From Bermanella sp034112345 (GTDB lineage: Bacteria; Pseudomonadota; Gammaproteobacteria; Pseudomonadales; Oceanobacteraceae), in the NCBI GenBank assembly GCA_034112345.1, contig JAWUVN010000022.1, positions 1 to 64,000 on the forward strand: a stretch of 64,000 bases of DNA, in the 5' to 3' direction. A model generated the notes under the pieces. That model made no database searches. It was not told the origin of the DNA and saw only the letters and a list, made by a program, of their open reading frames with translations. This document shows positions 52,882-62,761 of the stretch, in pieces (the stretch's first letter is position 1; each line of letters starts with the position of its first letter). The position numbers and the translations under genes were made by a program.

Positions 52882-53598
52882 TTATTCAGACAGCGCTGCA
52901 TTTTGAAGTTCATTAATCGTGGCCAATCCTTCTTTAGCCAGACCTAACATCGCAGTTAGCTCCTCTGGTTGAAACGGTTCGCCTTCGGCTGTTCCTTGGA
53001 TCTCTACAAACCCACCATTATCAGCCATGATCACATTCAAATCGGTTTCAGCTGTACTGTCTTCATCGTAATCTAAATCCAGAACCGCTGTGCCGCTGTA
53101 AATACCAACCGATACTGCACTAATCATGTACTTTAACGGGCTAGTTTTAATCATGCCTTTGGCAATCATGTAATTAATAGCATCTACCAAAGCAACACAC
53201 GCACCTGTAATAGACGCACAACGAGTGCCGCCATCAGCCTGAATCACATCGCAATCAATTGTAATGCTGTTTTCGCCAAGCGCTTCTAGATCAATGGCTG
53301 CACGTAATGAACGACCGATCAAACGACCAATTTCAACTGTACGCCCACTTTGCTTGCCTTTAGCCGCTTCGCGCATCATACGAGAATTGGTAGAGCGAGG
53401 TAGCATGCCATATTCAGCGGTTACCCAACCCTGACCTTTACCACGTAAAAACCCTGGTACTCGACCTTCAACGCTGGCTGTACAAATTACCTTAGTATCA
53501 CCAAACTCAACCAATACAGACCCTTCAGCATGCTTGGTGTAGTTACGAGTAATTTTTACCTCACGTAATTGGTTTAATTCGCGGCCACTAGGTCTCAT
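52882..53598 (-). CDS. rph: Ribonuclease PH
   Basis: RNase PH trims the 3' ends of tRNA precursors by phosphorolysis. The 238-residue protein starts MRPSGRELNQLREV and has CTASVEGRVPGFL, RSLRAAIDLEALGENSITID and CDVIQADGGTRCASITGA. I chose the ATG at 53598 over a TTG six bases upstream. It is divergent from yicC. Confidence 0.97.
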   Translation of the reverse strand: MRPSGRELNQLREVKITRNYTKHAEGSVLVEFGDTKVICTASVEGRVPGFLRGKGQGWVTAEYGMLPRSTNSRMMREAAKGKQSGRTVEIGRLIGRSLRAAIDLEALGENSITIDCDVIQADGGTRCASITGACVALVDAINYMIAKGMIKTSPLKYMISAVSVGIYSGTAVLDLDYDEDSTAETDLNVIMADNGGFVEIQGTAEGEPFQPEELTAMLGLAKEGLATINELQNAALSE

Positions 53599-53730
53599 AA
53601 GCAAACTCTATTCAATATTCATCAATTATGGCCTGCATTATAACGGCCTGAACCCTAAGTCCAAGCGACCATTTATGGCGATTGCACCATTAGCGGGTTA
53701 AAATACTCATAATTACCCAAGGATTACACC

Positions 53731-54594
53731 ATGACTCTTAGCATGACCGCTTTTGCCAGTGCGAATAAACAAACCGAGCTTGGTACCTATTCTTGGGAAA
53801 TTCGCTCGGTTAACTCCCGCTATCTAGAGCTGCACTTTCGTTTACCTGATGCTTTACGCTCCATTGAAGGACCATTACGAGAACAGCTACGTAATAGCCT
53901 TACTCGAGGCAAGGTAGAGTGCACGCTTAAATTTAGCCCTAATCAATCTCAGCAAACACTGTCTATCAACGACGACTTGGTGGCGCAAATAAATCAAGCT
54001 GCCGACCAGGTACACGGTATTATTGGCCCCGGCAATGCATTAAGCGCATTAGAAATTTTAAAGTGGCCCGGCGTAATAATCCAAGGTGACCTTAATCGAG
54101 AAGCGACTAACCAAGAATCACTCAACGCCTTTAATGGTGCTCTTTCACAGTTAATTGAAATGCGTGAACGAGAAGGCCAAGCGCTGAATGCCTTCATTCA
54201 TCAGCGTCTAGATAACATTGGCGAGCAAGTTAAAAAAGTAAGCGATATTTTGCCTCAGATACTCGAGACACAGCGTCAGGCACTCAAAGCCAAATTAGAT
54301 CAACTTGTAGATAAAGTAGACCCCGACCGCATCGAACAAGAAATGGTTATTTTATTGCAAAAAGCCGATGTAAATGAAGAACTGGATAGGTTGAAAGCGC
54401 ACCTAGAAGAAGTGGCTCGAATACTAAAACAAAAAGGCGCTATTGGTCGCCGATTAGACTTTATGATGCAAGAACTGAATCGCGAAGCGAACACTCTGTC
54501 TTCCAAGTCAATTTCACACCTAACCACACAAACATCCGTTGAATTAAAAGTGCTGATAGAGCAAATGCGCGAGCAAATTCAAAATATTGAATAG
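53731..54594 (+). CDS. yicC: YicC family endoribonuclease
   Basis: The 287-residue protein starts MTLSMTAFASANKQTELGTYSWEIRSVNSRY and ends SSKSISHLTTQTSVELKVLIEQMREQIQNI, both typical of YicC. YicC proteins are reported to be endoribonucleases affecting small RNAs. It starts the yicC-gmk block opposite rph. Confidence 0.95.
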   Translation: MTLSMTAFASANKQTELGTYSWEIRSVNSRYLELHFRLPDALRSIEGPLREQLRNSLTRGKVECTLKFSPNQSQQTLSINDDLVAQINQAADQVHGIIGPGNALSALEILKWPGVIIQGDLNREATNQESLNAFNGALSQLIEMREREGQALNAFIHQRLDNIGEQVKKVSDILPQILETQRQALKAKLDQLVDKVDPDRIEQEMVILLQKADVNEELDRLKAHLEEVARILKQKGAIGRRLDFMMQELNREANTLSSKSISHLTTQTSVELKVLIEQMREQIQNIE

Positions 54595-54707
54595 ATAAGC
54601 GTATAATAAATCACATAAATGGCTGAATTCCCCAAGGCTTTATATACTTGGGGTTAGATTTAAATCGTACCTAGCCAATTCATTTGCACTTTAGGAATTA
54701 CATTTTC

Positions 54708-55322
54708 ATGAGCACAGGCACCTTATACATTGTTAGCGCGGCATCCGGCACCGGTAAAACCAGCTTATTAAAAGCCTTGCTTGAGAAAGAGAAAGGCATT
54801 TCAATTAGTGTAAGCCACACCACTCGTGACGCCCGCATTGGCGAAGTAAATGGTGAGCATTATCATTTTGTAGGTAAAAATACCTTTCATAACCTAATCG
54901 AAGACGGTGATTTTTTAGAGCACGCCGAAGTATTTGGCAACTTTTACGGCACCAGTCAGAGCGCGGTAGAAAGCCAGCTAAATGCGGGCGAAGACGTAAT
55001 TCTTGAAATCGACTGGCAGGGCGCTCAACAAGTTAGAAAGCTCATGCCCAAAGCGGTCAGTATTTTTATACTGCCACCTTCTCGCGGCGCCTTACTCGCA
55101 CGCCTACAAGGCCGAGGTCAAGACAGTGACGAGATCATAAGTGGCCGCATGACAGAAGCCGTTAGCGAGATGTCTCATTACAACGAATTTGATTACATCA
55201 TCATAAATGATGTATTTGAAACTGCGCTTGAAGAGTTAAAATCCATATTCGCTGCAAACCGCTTAACCATTAGCAGTCAAACTGAAGATCACAGCCAAAT
55301 GATCGCACAGCTTTTAGCTTAA
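54708..55322 (+). CDS. gmk: Guanylate kinase
   Basis: Gmk phosphorylates GMP to GDP. The 204-residue protein has an unusual P-loop AASGTGKTS (usual PSGAGKSS), then SVSHTTRDARIGEVNGEHYHF and EIDWQGAQQVRKLMP. I chose the ATG at 54708 because the open upstream frame has no family sequence and AGGAA precedes this start. It is followed by a terminator. Confidence 0.97.
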   Translation: MSTGTLYIVSAASGTGKTSLLKALLEKEKGISISVSHTTRDARIGEVNGEHYHFVGKNTFHNLIEDGDFLEHAEVFGNFYGTSQSAVESQLNAGEDVILEIDWQGAQQVRKLMPKAVSIFILPPSRGALLARLQGRGQDSDEIISGRMTEAVSEMSHYNEFDYIIINDVFETALEELKSIFAANRLTISSQTEDHSQMIAQLLA

Positions 55323-55342
55323 GAAGCCCCGCACCGGGCTCA

Positions 55343-55375
55343 ATGAGAGGCAAACATAGCTGCCTCTCATTTTTA
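55343..55375 (+). terminator. Rho-independent terminator after gmk
   Basis: ATGAGAGGCA and TGCCTCTCAT pair perfectly around an eight-base loop and are followed by TTTT. Confidence 0.85.
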
Positions 55376-55609
55376 AATTGTTTTACGGGCCTATATAATC
55401 AAAGTCCGCAACAGGGGTTTTTATCTCGATCTCCGCACTTAACATCAAACCCAACACACTATTCAGATTATTTCAGCATTAATGCAGTAATAATCGGCCC
55501 CAATGACGGAAACAATTGGCGAAAACCCTGCACTTTTTGTAAACTAACTGACCTAATGACTTAAAATTTTGGGCAAGATCAATTTGCTCACCAACAAAAG
55601 ATATTTCAG

Positions 55610-55843
55610 ATGGCTAGGGTAACCGTAGAAGATTGCCTAGACAACGTAGATAACCGCTTTGAATTGGTTATGTTAGCAAGCAAACGTGTCCGTCAATTAG
55701 TTATCCAAGGTGCTGAGCCTTTGGTAGACGCTGGCTCTGATAAGCCAACAGTGGTTGCCCTTCGTGAAATTGCCGAAGCCAAGGTAACACCTGAAACAAT
55801 GGCCGCATTTGAAGCAGCAGAACGCGCTGCTCAAGAAGCTTAA
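55610..55843 (+). CDS. rpoZ: RNA polymerase omega subunit
   Basis: This 77-residue protein begins MARVTVEDCLDNVDNRFELV and has the omega stretch LASKRVRQLVIQGAEPLV and the ALREIAEAKVTPE end. Omega helps assembly of RNA polymerase and binds ppGpp with beta-prime. It is followed 47 bases later by spoT. Confidence 0.97.
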   Translation: MARVTVEDCLDNVDNRFELVMLASKRVRQLVIQGAEPLVDAGSDKPTVVALREIAEAKVTPETMAAFEAAERAAQEA

Positions 55844-55890
55844 TTGATGATGGCAGCCCTTCCACTTAATCTAAAAACTGGAGGTTAACG

Positions 55891-58020
55891 TTGCCAACTA
55901 TAGATGCCTTGGCCGAACGCCTAAGCAGCTATCTAGAGCCCGATCAAATCAAACAGGTTTGTCGGGCTTACTACTACGCCGAACAAGCCCACGATGGCCA
56001 ATATCGTCGTAGCGGTGATCCTTACATTATCCACCCTTTGGCTGTTGCCAATATTCTTTCTGAAATGCACATGGACCCCCAAAGCCTAATGGCTGCCATG
56101 CTACATGACGTGATCGAAGACACTGCTGTTCCAAAAGAAGCCCTTGCACAACAATTTGGTGAAGTCGTCACCGAACTGGTTGATGGTGTAAGTAAGCTGA
56201 CACATATTAAATTTGGCAGCCAAGAAGAGAAGCAAGCGGGTAACTTTCAAAAAATGGCCATGGCCATGGCCCGTGATATACGCGTTATCTTAGTAAAATT
56301 GGCCGACCGCCTACACAACATGCGCACGCTAAATGCCATGCCCCCCGATAAAAAACGCCGCATTGCCAATGAAACCTTAGAAATATATGCCCCAATCGCC
56401 AATCGTCTGGGCATAAGCAATATTCGCATAGAGCTAGAAGACTTATGTTTTGCTGCCAAGCACCCTATGCGCAGCAGCATGATTCAAAAAGCCGTAAAAG
56501 CGGCTCGTGGCAATCGCAGTGAATTAGTTGAGCGTATCAGTGAAGCGTTAAAAACCCGTTTAAAAGAAGAAGGTTTAAAGGCTCGTGTAATCGGCCGAGA
56601 AAAACATCTATACAGCATTTATCGAAAAATGAAGGAACAAAAAAAGTCCTTCAATCAAATCATGGATGTTTACGGTTTTCGTATCATTGTCAGTAACGTT
56701 GATAACTGCTATCGCGCACTGGGTTTTGTGCATAATTTTTATAAACCTGTCCCTGGGCGGTTTAAAGATTACATCGCCATATCAAAATCTAACGGCTATC
56801 AATCTATCCACTCCTCGGTAATCGGTGTGGGTGGCATACACATTGAAGTACAAATTCGCACAGAAGAAATGGAAGCCATGGCACACAATGGCATTGCTGC
56901 TCATTGGCTATATAAAGACGAAGAAGAAGTGGGTCACAGCAAAGGCAGTAAGCGTGCTCGAAAATGGGTGCAGGGCTTACTCGAACTGCAACAAAGCGCA
57001 GGCAACCCACAAGAATTCATAGAAAATGTGAAACTGGATTTATTTCCAGACGATACCTATATCTTCACGCCAAAAGGCCGCATTGTAGAAATGCCAAAAG
57101 ACAGCACTGCGGTAGACTTTGCCTACAACGTGCACACCGATGTGGGCAACACGTGTGTAGGTTGCCGTATCGACGGACAACTAGCACCCTTGAGCACACG
57201 ACTTTATAGCGGCCAATCAGTAGAAATTATCACTGCCCCAGGCGCCAGCCCGAATCCGTCATGGCTTAACTTTATTGTGACCAGTAAAGCTCGTGCCAAC
57301 ATTCGTCATTATCTTAAAAACCAAAAACACGACGAATCGATTACATTGGGTCGAAGATTATTAAGTGGCGCATTATCCATGTTCCATCTAGATCTAAATT
57401 CAATAGAACTGGATCATCTTGAACACCTAGTAAAAGAATTTGGCGCAGTCGATTTTGACCTAATATTAGAAGAAATTGGCATGGGTGCTCGATCGGCTCA
57501 GGCCATTGCTAGGCGCATTGCAGTATTTGCCCTTGGCGAAGCCGAAAGCATGTCTACTGTTTCAAGCGAAGGCGTGTTCAGTATCTCAGGCAAAGAAGGC
57601 GGTGTGGTGACTTATGCCAAATGCTGTTCACCGATTCCTGGTGATGATGTAGTGGGCTATTCCAGCGCAGGCCGTGGTCTAGTGGTTCACACGACCGTCT
57701 GTAATAATATTCAAGAATTCTTAGATCAAACCGATAAGTGCTTACCTCTTATATGGGATGACAAGATCACAGAAGACTTCTCGGTCATGTTACGAATTTG
57801 GACCGAAAACAGTCGCGGTACCATTGCCAATCTTGCTGCAGCCGTTACTGAGGCCGACGGCAATCTTGAACAAATCAGCGTAGATGATAAAGATGCACAG
57901 CTAAGCGTACTGAGCTTACAAATTGGTGTCCACGGTCGTAAACATTTAGCCGATGTTATGCGTCAGCTTAAGAAAAATAAAGCTGTTTCAAAAATTATAC
58001 GCTTAAAGAATACGGGCTAG
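55891..58020 (+). CDS. spoT: Bifunctional (p)ppGpp synthase/hydrolase SpoT
   Basis: The 709-residue protein has the HD hydrolase domain (GDPYIIHPLAVA, MLHDVIEDT), the RelA_SpoT synthetase domain (VIGREKHLYSIYRKMK, PGRFKDYIAISKSNGYQSIH), TGS (TPKGRIVEMPKDSTAVDFAY) and a C-terminal ACT domain. The intact HD motif and length support SpoT over RelA. The start is TTG at 55891, with GGAGGTT directly before it. Confidence 0.97.
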   Translation: MPTIDALAERLSSYLEPDQIKQVCRAYYYAEQAHDGQYRRSGDPYIIHPLAVANILSEMHMDPQSLMAAMLHDVIEDTAVPKEALAQQFGEVVTELVDGVSKLTHIKFGSQEEKQAGNFQKMAMAMARDIRVILVKLADRLHNMRTLNAMPPDKKRRIANETLEIYAPIANRLGISNIRIELEDLCFAAKHPMRSSMIQKAVKAARGNRSELVERISEALKTRLKEEGLKARVIGREKHLYSIYRKMKEQKKSFNQIMDVYGFRIIVSNVDNCYRALGFVHNFYKPVPGRFKDYIAISKSNGYQSIHSSVIGVGGIHIEVQIRTEEMEAMAHNGIAAHWLYKDEEEVGHSKGSKRARKWVQGLLELQQSAGNPQEFIENVKLDLFPDDTYIFTPKGRIVEMPKDSTAVDFAYNVHTDVGNTCVGCRIDGQLAPLSTRLYSGQSVEIITAPGASPNPSWLNFIVTSKARANIRHYLKNQKHDESITLGRRLLSGALSMFHLDLNSIELDHLEHLVKEFGAVDFDLILEEIGMGARSAQAIARRIAVFALGEAESMSTVSSEGVFSISGKEGGVVTYAKCCSPIPGDDVVGYSSAGRGLVVHTTVCNNIQEFLDQTDKCLPLIWDDKITEDFSVMLRIWTENSRGTIANLAAAVTEADGNLEQISVDDKDAQLSVLSLQIGVHGRKHLADVMRQLKKNKAVSKIIRLKNTG

Positions 58021-58083
58021 GCTTAGTAAGCCTTACACGTCCACCTTCCCTATAATTAAAAAAGAAAAACCCACGGAACCATC

Positions 58084-58464
58084 ATGAAAGAAATCATTAA
58101 TACCGATAAAGCCCCACAAGCCATTGGCACCTATTCGCAAGCGGTTAAAGTAAACAAAACCGTTTATCTTTCTGGTCAAATTCCGTTAGTACCAGAAACA
58201 ATGGAAATGGTAGAAGGTGATTTTTCAGCCAACGTACGCCGTGTTTTTGATAACCTAACAGCTGTATGTGAAGCTGCCGGTGGTTCTTTACAAGACATTG
58301 CCAAACTGAATATATTTTTAACTGACCTAGGTAACTTTGCAGCGGTTAACACCATAATGGCTGAATACTTTGAAGAGCCATACCCAGCCCGTGCAGCCAT
58401 TGAAATTGCCGGCCTGCCTAAAGATGCAGAAGTAGAAATGGATGGTGTATTAGAGCTGCCATAA
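58084..58464 (+). CDS. ridA: Reactive intermediate/imine deaminase RidA
   Basis: The 126-residue protein has the RidA signature KAPQAIGTYSQAVKV, YLSGQIPL and PYPARAAIEIAGLPKDAEVEM, with the conserved Arg of PARAAIE. RidA hydrolyses reactive enamines and imines made by PLP enzymes. It follows spoT, as in Pseudomonas and E. coli relatives. Confidence 0.97.
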   Translation: MKEIINTDKAPQAIGTYSQAVKVNKTVYLSGQIPLVPETMEMVEGDFSANVRRVFDNLTAVCEAAGGSLQDIAKLNIFLTDLGNFAAVNTIMAEYFEEPYPARAAIEIAGLPKDAEVEMDGVLELP

Positions 58465-58504
58465 TGAGCTTGTAACGCAGCTGCCACCTACAGAACTGTA
58501 AAAG

Positions 58505-58537
58505 AAGCCCTCATGATTATTCATTAGGGCTTTTTTT
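58505..58537 (+). terminator. Rho-independent terminator after ridA
   Basis: AAGCCCT and AGGGCTT pair around a long loop and are followed by a run of seven T residues. Confidence 0.85.
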
Positions 58538-58746
58538 ATGGGTGCAAAACAGACTTACGCTGGCATCTAGCTATCTTTAGGATGAGTCATATTAGTTCTT
58601 AAGCGGGGAACACAGATTAACTTAGCAAATATACACCTTGAATATTCGATAAACACTTTTAGCAAAAAGCAGGCTTTTAAGTACCGCCTGCATTATGAAT
58701 CTATCTAGAATCACTTGTCCTCACGTTGTTCTGACTAACAATCCTA

Positions 58747-59310
58747 CTATAGCGAGTTAATGTGGCTGGCCATTTCATCCGGATTCAACGGCTCAGTAAA
58801 ATACCCTTGATATTCACCTTCTGGGTTCACCAACACCACTTGCGAGCTGTGATCCATTAGATAATTTTCGCCTTCTCCGCTCTTTTGAAAAAAGATATGA
58901 AGCTGACGAGCCAATGTAGCTAATACCGACTCTTCACCACTCCACGCTTGGAACTTCGGATTAAAATATTCAATGTATGTTTTTAATTGCTTAGGTGTAT
59001 CTCTAGAAGGATCAACCGATACCAGTATCACTTCCAAGTCATCTTTGGTGATGTGCTTGGCTGCACGATTCAATTCGGCTAGCGTGGTTGGACAAACGTC
59101 TGGGCAATAGGTGTAGCCAAAAAACACCAGACTCCAATGCCCTTTGAGTGCATCTTGCGTTACGGTTTCACCATTTTGGTCATATAAAGAAAAGGGCGCT
59201 ATCTTCACATTACTGGGTAATGGCTGAAAGCTTTCTGGCAGGCTGGGTGAGCACGCACTGATAATGATGGTTGATAACAATACAAGGACAATTCCCATGA
59301 TCTGGCGCAT
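58747..59310 (-). CDS. SCO1/SenC family copper chaperone lipoprotein
   Basis: The 187-residue protein has a lipoprotein signal with Cys20 (IISAC) and a thioredoxin-like fold. Copper ligands are Cys69 and Cys73 (YCPDVC) and His154 (DHSSQV). SCO proteins help to mature the CuA centre of cytochrome c oxidase. I chose the ATG at 59310, with AAGGG nine bases upstream, since the upstream frame lacks the signal. It diverges from the MATE gene. Confidence 0.93.
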   Translation of the reverse strand: MRQIMGIVLVLLSTIIISACSPSLPESFQPLPSNVKIAPFSLYDQNGETVTQDALKGHWSLVFFGYTYCPDVCPTTLAELNRAAKHITKDDLEVILVSVDPSRDTPKQLKTYIEYFNPKFQAWSGEESVLATLARQLHIFFQKSGEGENYLMDHSSQVVLVNPEGEYQGYFTEPLNPDEMASHINSL

Positions 59311-59366
59311 ACTAAAACCCTTATTACACATTACTTGATTAACTAAAACTAGCTGGCCCCCATTCT

Positions 59367-60671
59367 GTGCAATCCCCTGTAAAAATTCAATCAATACATG
59401 CCTCTCTTTGGAAACTTGCTTTACCAGTGATGCTTTCTAACGTGTCTGTTCCCCTGCTTGGTCTGGTTGATACTGCCATATTAGGTCATTTAGAAGACAG
59501 TCGATATTTGGCAGCTGTAGCCATGGGTAGTAGCTTGTTAGTGATGGTAATGTGGAGCTTTTCCTTTTTACGCATGGGCACTACCGCGTTAACTGCACGA
59601 CACTACAATCAACCCATTGAAGTGAGCGGGATTTTACAAAGTGCAGTATTACTGGCCCTGGTAATTGGTGTTGCATTATTACTAATTGCTCCTTGGCTAA
59701 TCGATTTTATGGTGAAAATTGTGGGAGCAGCGCAAAGCATTAACCCCTTGGCCAAAGAATATTTAGCTATTCGATTCTACTTTGCGCCAATTACATTATT
59801 AAATTATGTGGTACTTGGATATTTCATTGGTAAAGGCCTAACCAATATCAACCTCATCTTATTAGTAAGTACGAATCTATTAAACGGTTTATTAAATTAT
59901 GTGTTTGTTTACAAACTTAATTGGTTAAGTGCGGGGGTCGCCTGGGGATCTAACATAGCCGAATTATTTCAACTTTTTTTAGGTTTATTTTTCATTAAAG
60001 AAACCATCATTCAAAAACAAGCTTGGCCAAGTATGCGCCAACATTTTAGACGGTTTATTGATTTAAATATTCAGTTATTTATTCGCACCTTTTTATTATT
60101 GTTCGCGTTTGCATTTTTCATGGCGCAAGGGGCGCAACACAGCGCTGCACTATTAAGCGCAAATGCCATTCTAATCAACTTACTCATGTTTATGAGCAAC
60201 GCACTAGACGGATTTGCTGTGGCCAGTGAATCAATGGTGGGGCAATCACTTGCGAATGAAAAAGTAAACCGTCTAAAACCTATAATTTCAGCGTCGGGTA
60301 TATGGTCGTTAATTACGGCCATAACACTCACTCTAATTTTGGCCGTTGCCCATCAAGGTATTTTCACATTACTCACCAGTCAAGCGGATGTATTGGCGTT
60401 ATTAGACTTACTTTCTATTTGGTTAATATTTTTACCTATGGCCGGTTTTGCCAGTTATTGGCTAGATGGCATATACATTGGGCTAGCCAATGCTAAAGAA
60501 ATGAAAAACAGTTTGTTTGTCGCAGTTGCTCTCGTTTTTTTGCCTTTAAGCTACATCTTTTCATTTTGGGAATACCACGGTTTATGGCTTTCCATGTATG
60601 GCTTCTTGATAGCTCGGGCAATTTGGCTAATGTGCAAATTACCAGAAATTGTGCATAATTTTGCCAACTAG
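59367..60671 (+). CDS. MATE family efflux transporter (DinF-like)
   Basis: The 434-residue membrane protein has 12 hydrophobic segments. It begins LWKLALPVMLSNVSVPLLGLVDTAILGHL, the MATE/DinF signature. MATE proteins export cationic compounds with Na+ or H+ gradients. The start is likely GTG at 59367, but no ribosome site is obvious and the exact start is uncertain. Confidence 0.9.
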   Translation: MQSPVKIQSIHASLWKLALPVMLSNVSVPLLGLVDTAILGHLEDSRYLAAVAMGSSLLVMVMWSFSFLRMGTTALTARHYNQPIEVSGILQSAVLLALVIGVALLLIAPWLIDFMVKIVGAAQSINPLAKEYLAIRFYFAPITLLNYVVLGYFIGKGLTNINLILLVSTNLLNGLLNYVFVYKLNWLSAGVAWGSNIAELFQLFLGLFFIKETIIQKQAWPSMRQHFRRFIDLNIQLFIRTFLLLFAFAFFMAQGAQHSAALLSANAILINLLMFMSNALDGFAVASESMVGQSLANEKVNRLKPIISASGIWSLITAITLTLILAVAHQGIFTLLTSQADVLALLDLLSIWLIFLPMAGFASYWLDGIYIGLANAKEMKNSLFVAVALVFLPLSYIFSFWEYHGLWLSMYGFLIARAIWLMCKLPEIVHNFAN

Positions 60672-60972
60672 TGCACCATTTTGATTATCTGTCGCATTAA
60701 AACTGGCGATGACCGGGTTGTGTACTATCCTTTTATGCATCCATACAGTGCTAACAATCAAATAGAATTACAGTCTATTTTTTATGGATTTATCTTCTAA
60801 AGAACTCGAATTAATTTGTTGTAGTTACGTAACCGATTTCGTACTTTAGATGCCCATGAGAAAGCTAAAAAAAACAAGAAGAATAAAAGCGCTCAATAAT
60901 AATTATAAATAAAATTAATTGGCCCCTAAAAATGAAAACTAGGATTCCAATGAAATTTTTAAGGAGATTCAC
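60672..60972. other. 301-base AT-rich intergenic region
   Basis: No gene, tRNA or clear terminator was seen. AAGGAG at its right end is the ribosome site of the following gene. Confidence 0.5.
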
Positions 60973-61611
60973 ATGCGGGTCAGCACATTACGCTCCAAAA
61001 TCAGCCAAGCTTTTTATCATGAGGAAAAAACGCACTGCCTAGAAAAACATTTAAAATATCAAATAGAAAATCTTCCGGATCGATTGAAAATCGAAAAAAA
61101 TAATGAGTTAACATCATTAAAAAAATTCGCCATGGAATACATTCACCATGTCCCTGATTTTTTAGAGGCGTTAAAATTGGCGTCAGAAAAAGCAGGCATA
61201 GAAAATCATGTTTTCCCATTCTTAAAAGTAGCCGAAGATTATTTTACCAATCCACCTGTATTACCTAATGATCATATAGGCTTGATGGCTTTAATGGATG
61301 AAGCATATTTAGCTCATAGGTTATTTGAAGAAGTTAATGATCGCTATATTGCACGGGTTGGCATGCCATTAATTCCATGGGATATGACGCTGGCCAATGT
61401 GGTAGCCCATCAACTAGTGGGTGAAGAATTGGCAAACATGCTAGATGCTCGTGTATTACGTACCGTAACTAAAATGATGTCAGCAGAAAAAACCTATGAA
61501 ACCAACACATTCAAAAATTATGTAAAGCGCGAGCAGGGAAATCTTACCAAAATTTGGCAAGACTGGCCTTGCATGAGTAACGCCAGCGGTATTCAGTGGG
61601 CGCTTGGCTGA
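60973..61611 (+). CDS. Conserved-looking protein of unknown function
   Basis: This 212-residue protein has a strong AAGGAG before its ATG. It looks soluble and mostly helical, with no signal peptide or membrane segment. Its first 130 residues are rich in Lys, Glu and His; the middle has YFTNPPVLPNDHIGLMALMDEAYLAHRLFEEVNDRY, and it ends WQDWPCMSNASGIQWALG. I do not recognise a family. The MDEAYLAHRLFEEVND stretch with His and acidic residues could bind metal, but this is speculation. It is a single gene with its own terminator. Confidence 0.75.
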   Translation: MRVSTLRSKISQAFYHEEKTHCLEKHLKYQIENLPDRLKIEKNNELTSLKKFAMEYIHHVPDFLEALKLASEKAGIENHVFPFLKVAEDYFTNPPVLPNDHIGLMALMDEAYLAHRLFEEVNDRYIARVGMPLIPWDMTLANVVAHQLVGEELANMLDARVLRTVTKMMSAEKTYETNTFKNYVKREQGNLTKIWQDWPCMSNASGIQWALG

Positions 61612-61647
61612 TAAAAAATATCCTTTTGGCTTACTTCTTACTTCAAT

Positions 61648-61674
61648 AAAAAACCCGCCTAGGCGGGTTTTTTT
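61648..61674. terminator. Rho-independent terminator, bidirectional
   Basis: AAACCCGCCT and AGGCGGGTTT are a perfect ten-bp dyad with runs of A before and T after. It can end the unknown gene (plus) and the ligase gene (minus). Confidence 0.92.
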
Positions 61675-61763
61675 ATGAGTAATTATTTTTTGGCTCTCCC
61701 ATATCAATATGGTATTCATTACTATGAAAATAATGCAAAAGAAGCTTTATTAAACTGATCAGT

Positions 61764-62609
61764 TTATTCTGGTTTTTTAGTGCGCGTAAAACTGGCGAAT
61801 CTTGGCAAGCCTTTATCGGTAAAACCTTGGTATGAATACGTAATATCACTGCCGATGGCCGGTGGATTTTGACGTTCGTGGTTACTAAATCCTGTTCCTA
61901 TTTTAAATAGGGTGCCGTCTTCCATTTCAACCCAAATAGCACCCATCATATTTTCAAATTTACCACGGCCTGTTTGATAGGCAATGACTCTGGCTTCTGC
62001 ATCTCGGCGTAGTTTCATTTTTAATAAATGATTTGTACGGCCCGTTTCATAAGGGCTCTCTGGGGTACGCAGCATTAAACCTTCTGCACCACTGTTTACC
62101 AAGCCTCTTAAGTGGGTTTGAATACTGGGTAAGTTGTTCATCATTTTTTGCTCGACCAATTTAAGATGTCGAGCAGCTGACTGACCAATAATTTCTTTTA
62201 ATTGATTTTGGCGAATCTCAAACGGAGCTTTAGATGAAGGTAAATCAAAAGCGTGGAAGGTCACTTGTTCCCATAATTTCAGATTAGGTTTTTTATCCAA
62301 TGCAATTCTGGTTAGTAATTGATAACTACCACGACCAATATACAGCTCACCATCTAGCTCTACATTAGGGAGTGAGTCTGTAAACCACTGCGGAGCATAA
62401 ATAGGATTGCCGTTGCGTGTTAACAGGGCTTCGCCATTCCAATAACAGCGAATGCCATCGAGCTTCTCGCTGACCCAATAAAAGGAAGATTGCATTTCAT
62501 TTTTAAAATGCTTGGCCAAGGCAAGGCTAGGAATCGAATCTTTTGCATATAGCCAACTTGGCAGCAATAAACAGCCAGCTAATAAAATAATAATAATTGC
62601 GTTATGCAT
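61764..62609 (-). CDS. LigE-type ATP-dependent DNA ligase, periplasmic
   Basis: This 281-residue minimal ATP-dependent ligase has a signal peptide (MHNAIIIILLAGCLLLPSWLYA) and the nucleotidyltransferase motif I KLDG with Lys49, then NVELDGELYIG (motif III), EGLMLR (motif IV) and LLKMKLRRDAEARV (motif V), plus an OB domain. LigE proteins are exported and occur in naturally competent proteobacteria; a role in extracellular DNA or uptake is proposed. Confidence 0.92.
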   Translation of the reverse strand: MHNAIIIILLAGCLLLPSWLYAKDSIPSLALAKHFKNEMQSSFYWVSEKLDGIRCYWNGEALLTRNGNPIYAPQWFTDSLPNVELDGELYIGRGSYQLLTRIALDKKPNLKLWEQVTFHAFDLPSSKAPFEIRQNQLKEIIGQSAARHLKLVEQKMMNNLPSIQTHLRGLVNSGAEGLMLRTPESPYETGRTNHLLKMKLRRDAEARVIAYQTGRGKFENMMGAIWVEMEDGTLFKIGTGFSNHERQNPPAIGSDITYSYQGFTDKGLPRFASFTRTKKPE

Positions 62610-62761
62610 GGCTCATCCTTGAACACATAAAGTAAATTTGATGCGATGGGTTAATTGCCCAGTCATGATGGTATGACAAAACCAAGAGCACGTTATCAAA
62701 ATTGGGCAAAGTTGTAATCGTTAATAAGTACTAATTAACACTCACTAGGCCTGTTTAAACA

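Noticed and set aside
55343..55564. 73-codon frame between gmk and rpoZ
   Set aside because: It starts inside the gmk terminator hairpin and shows no protein features.
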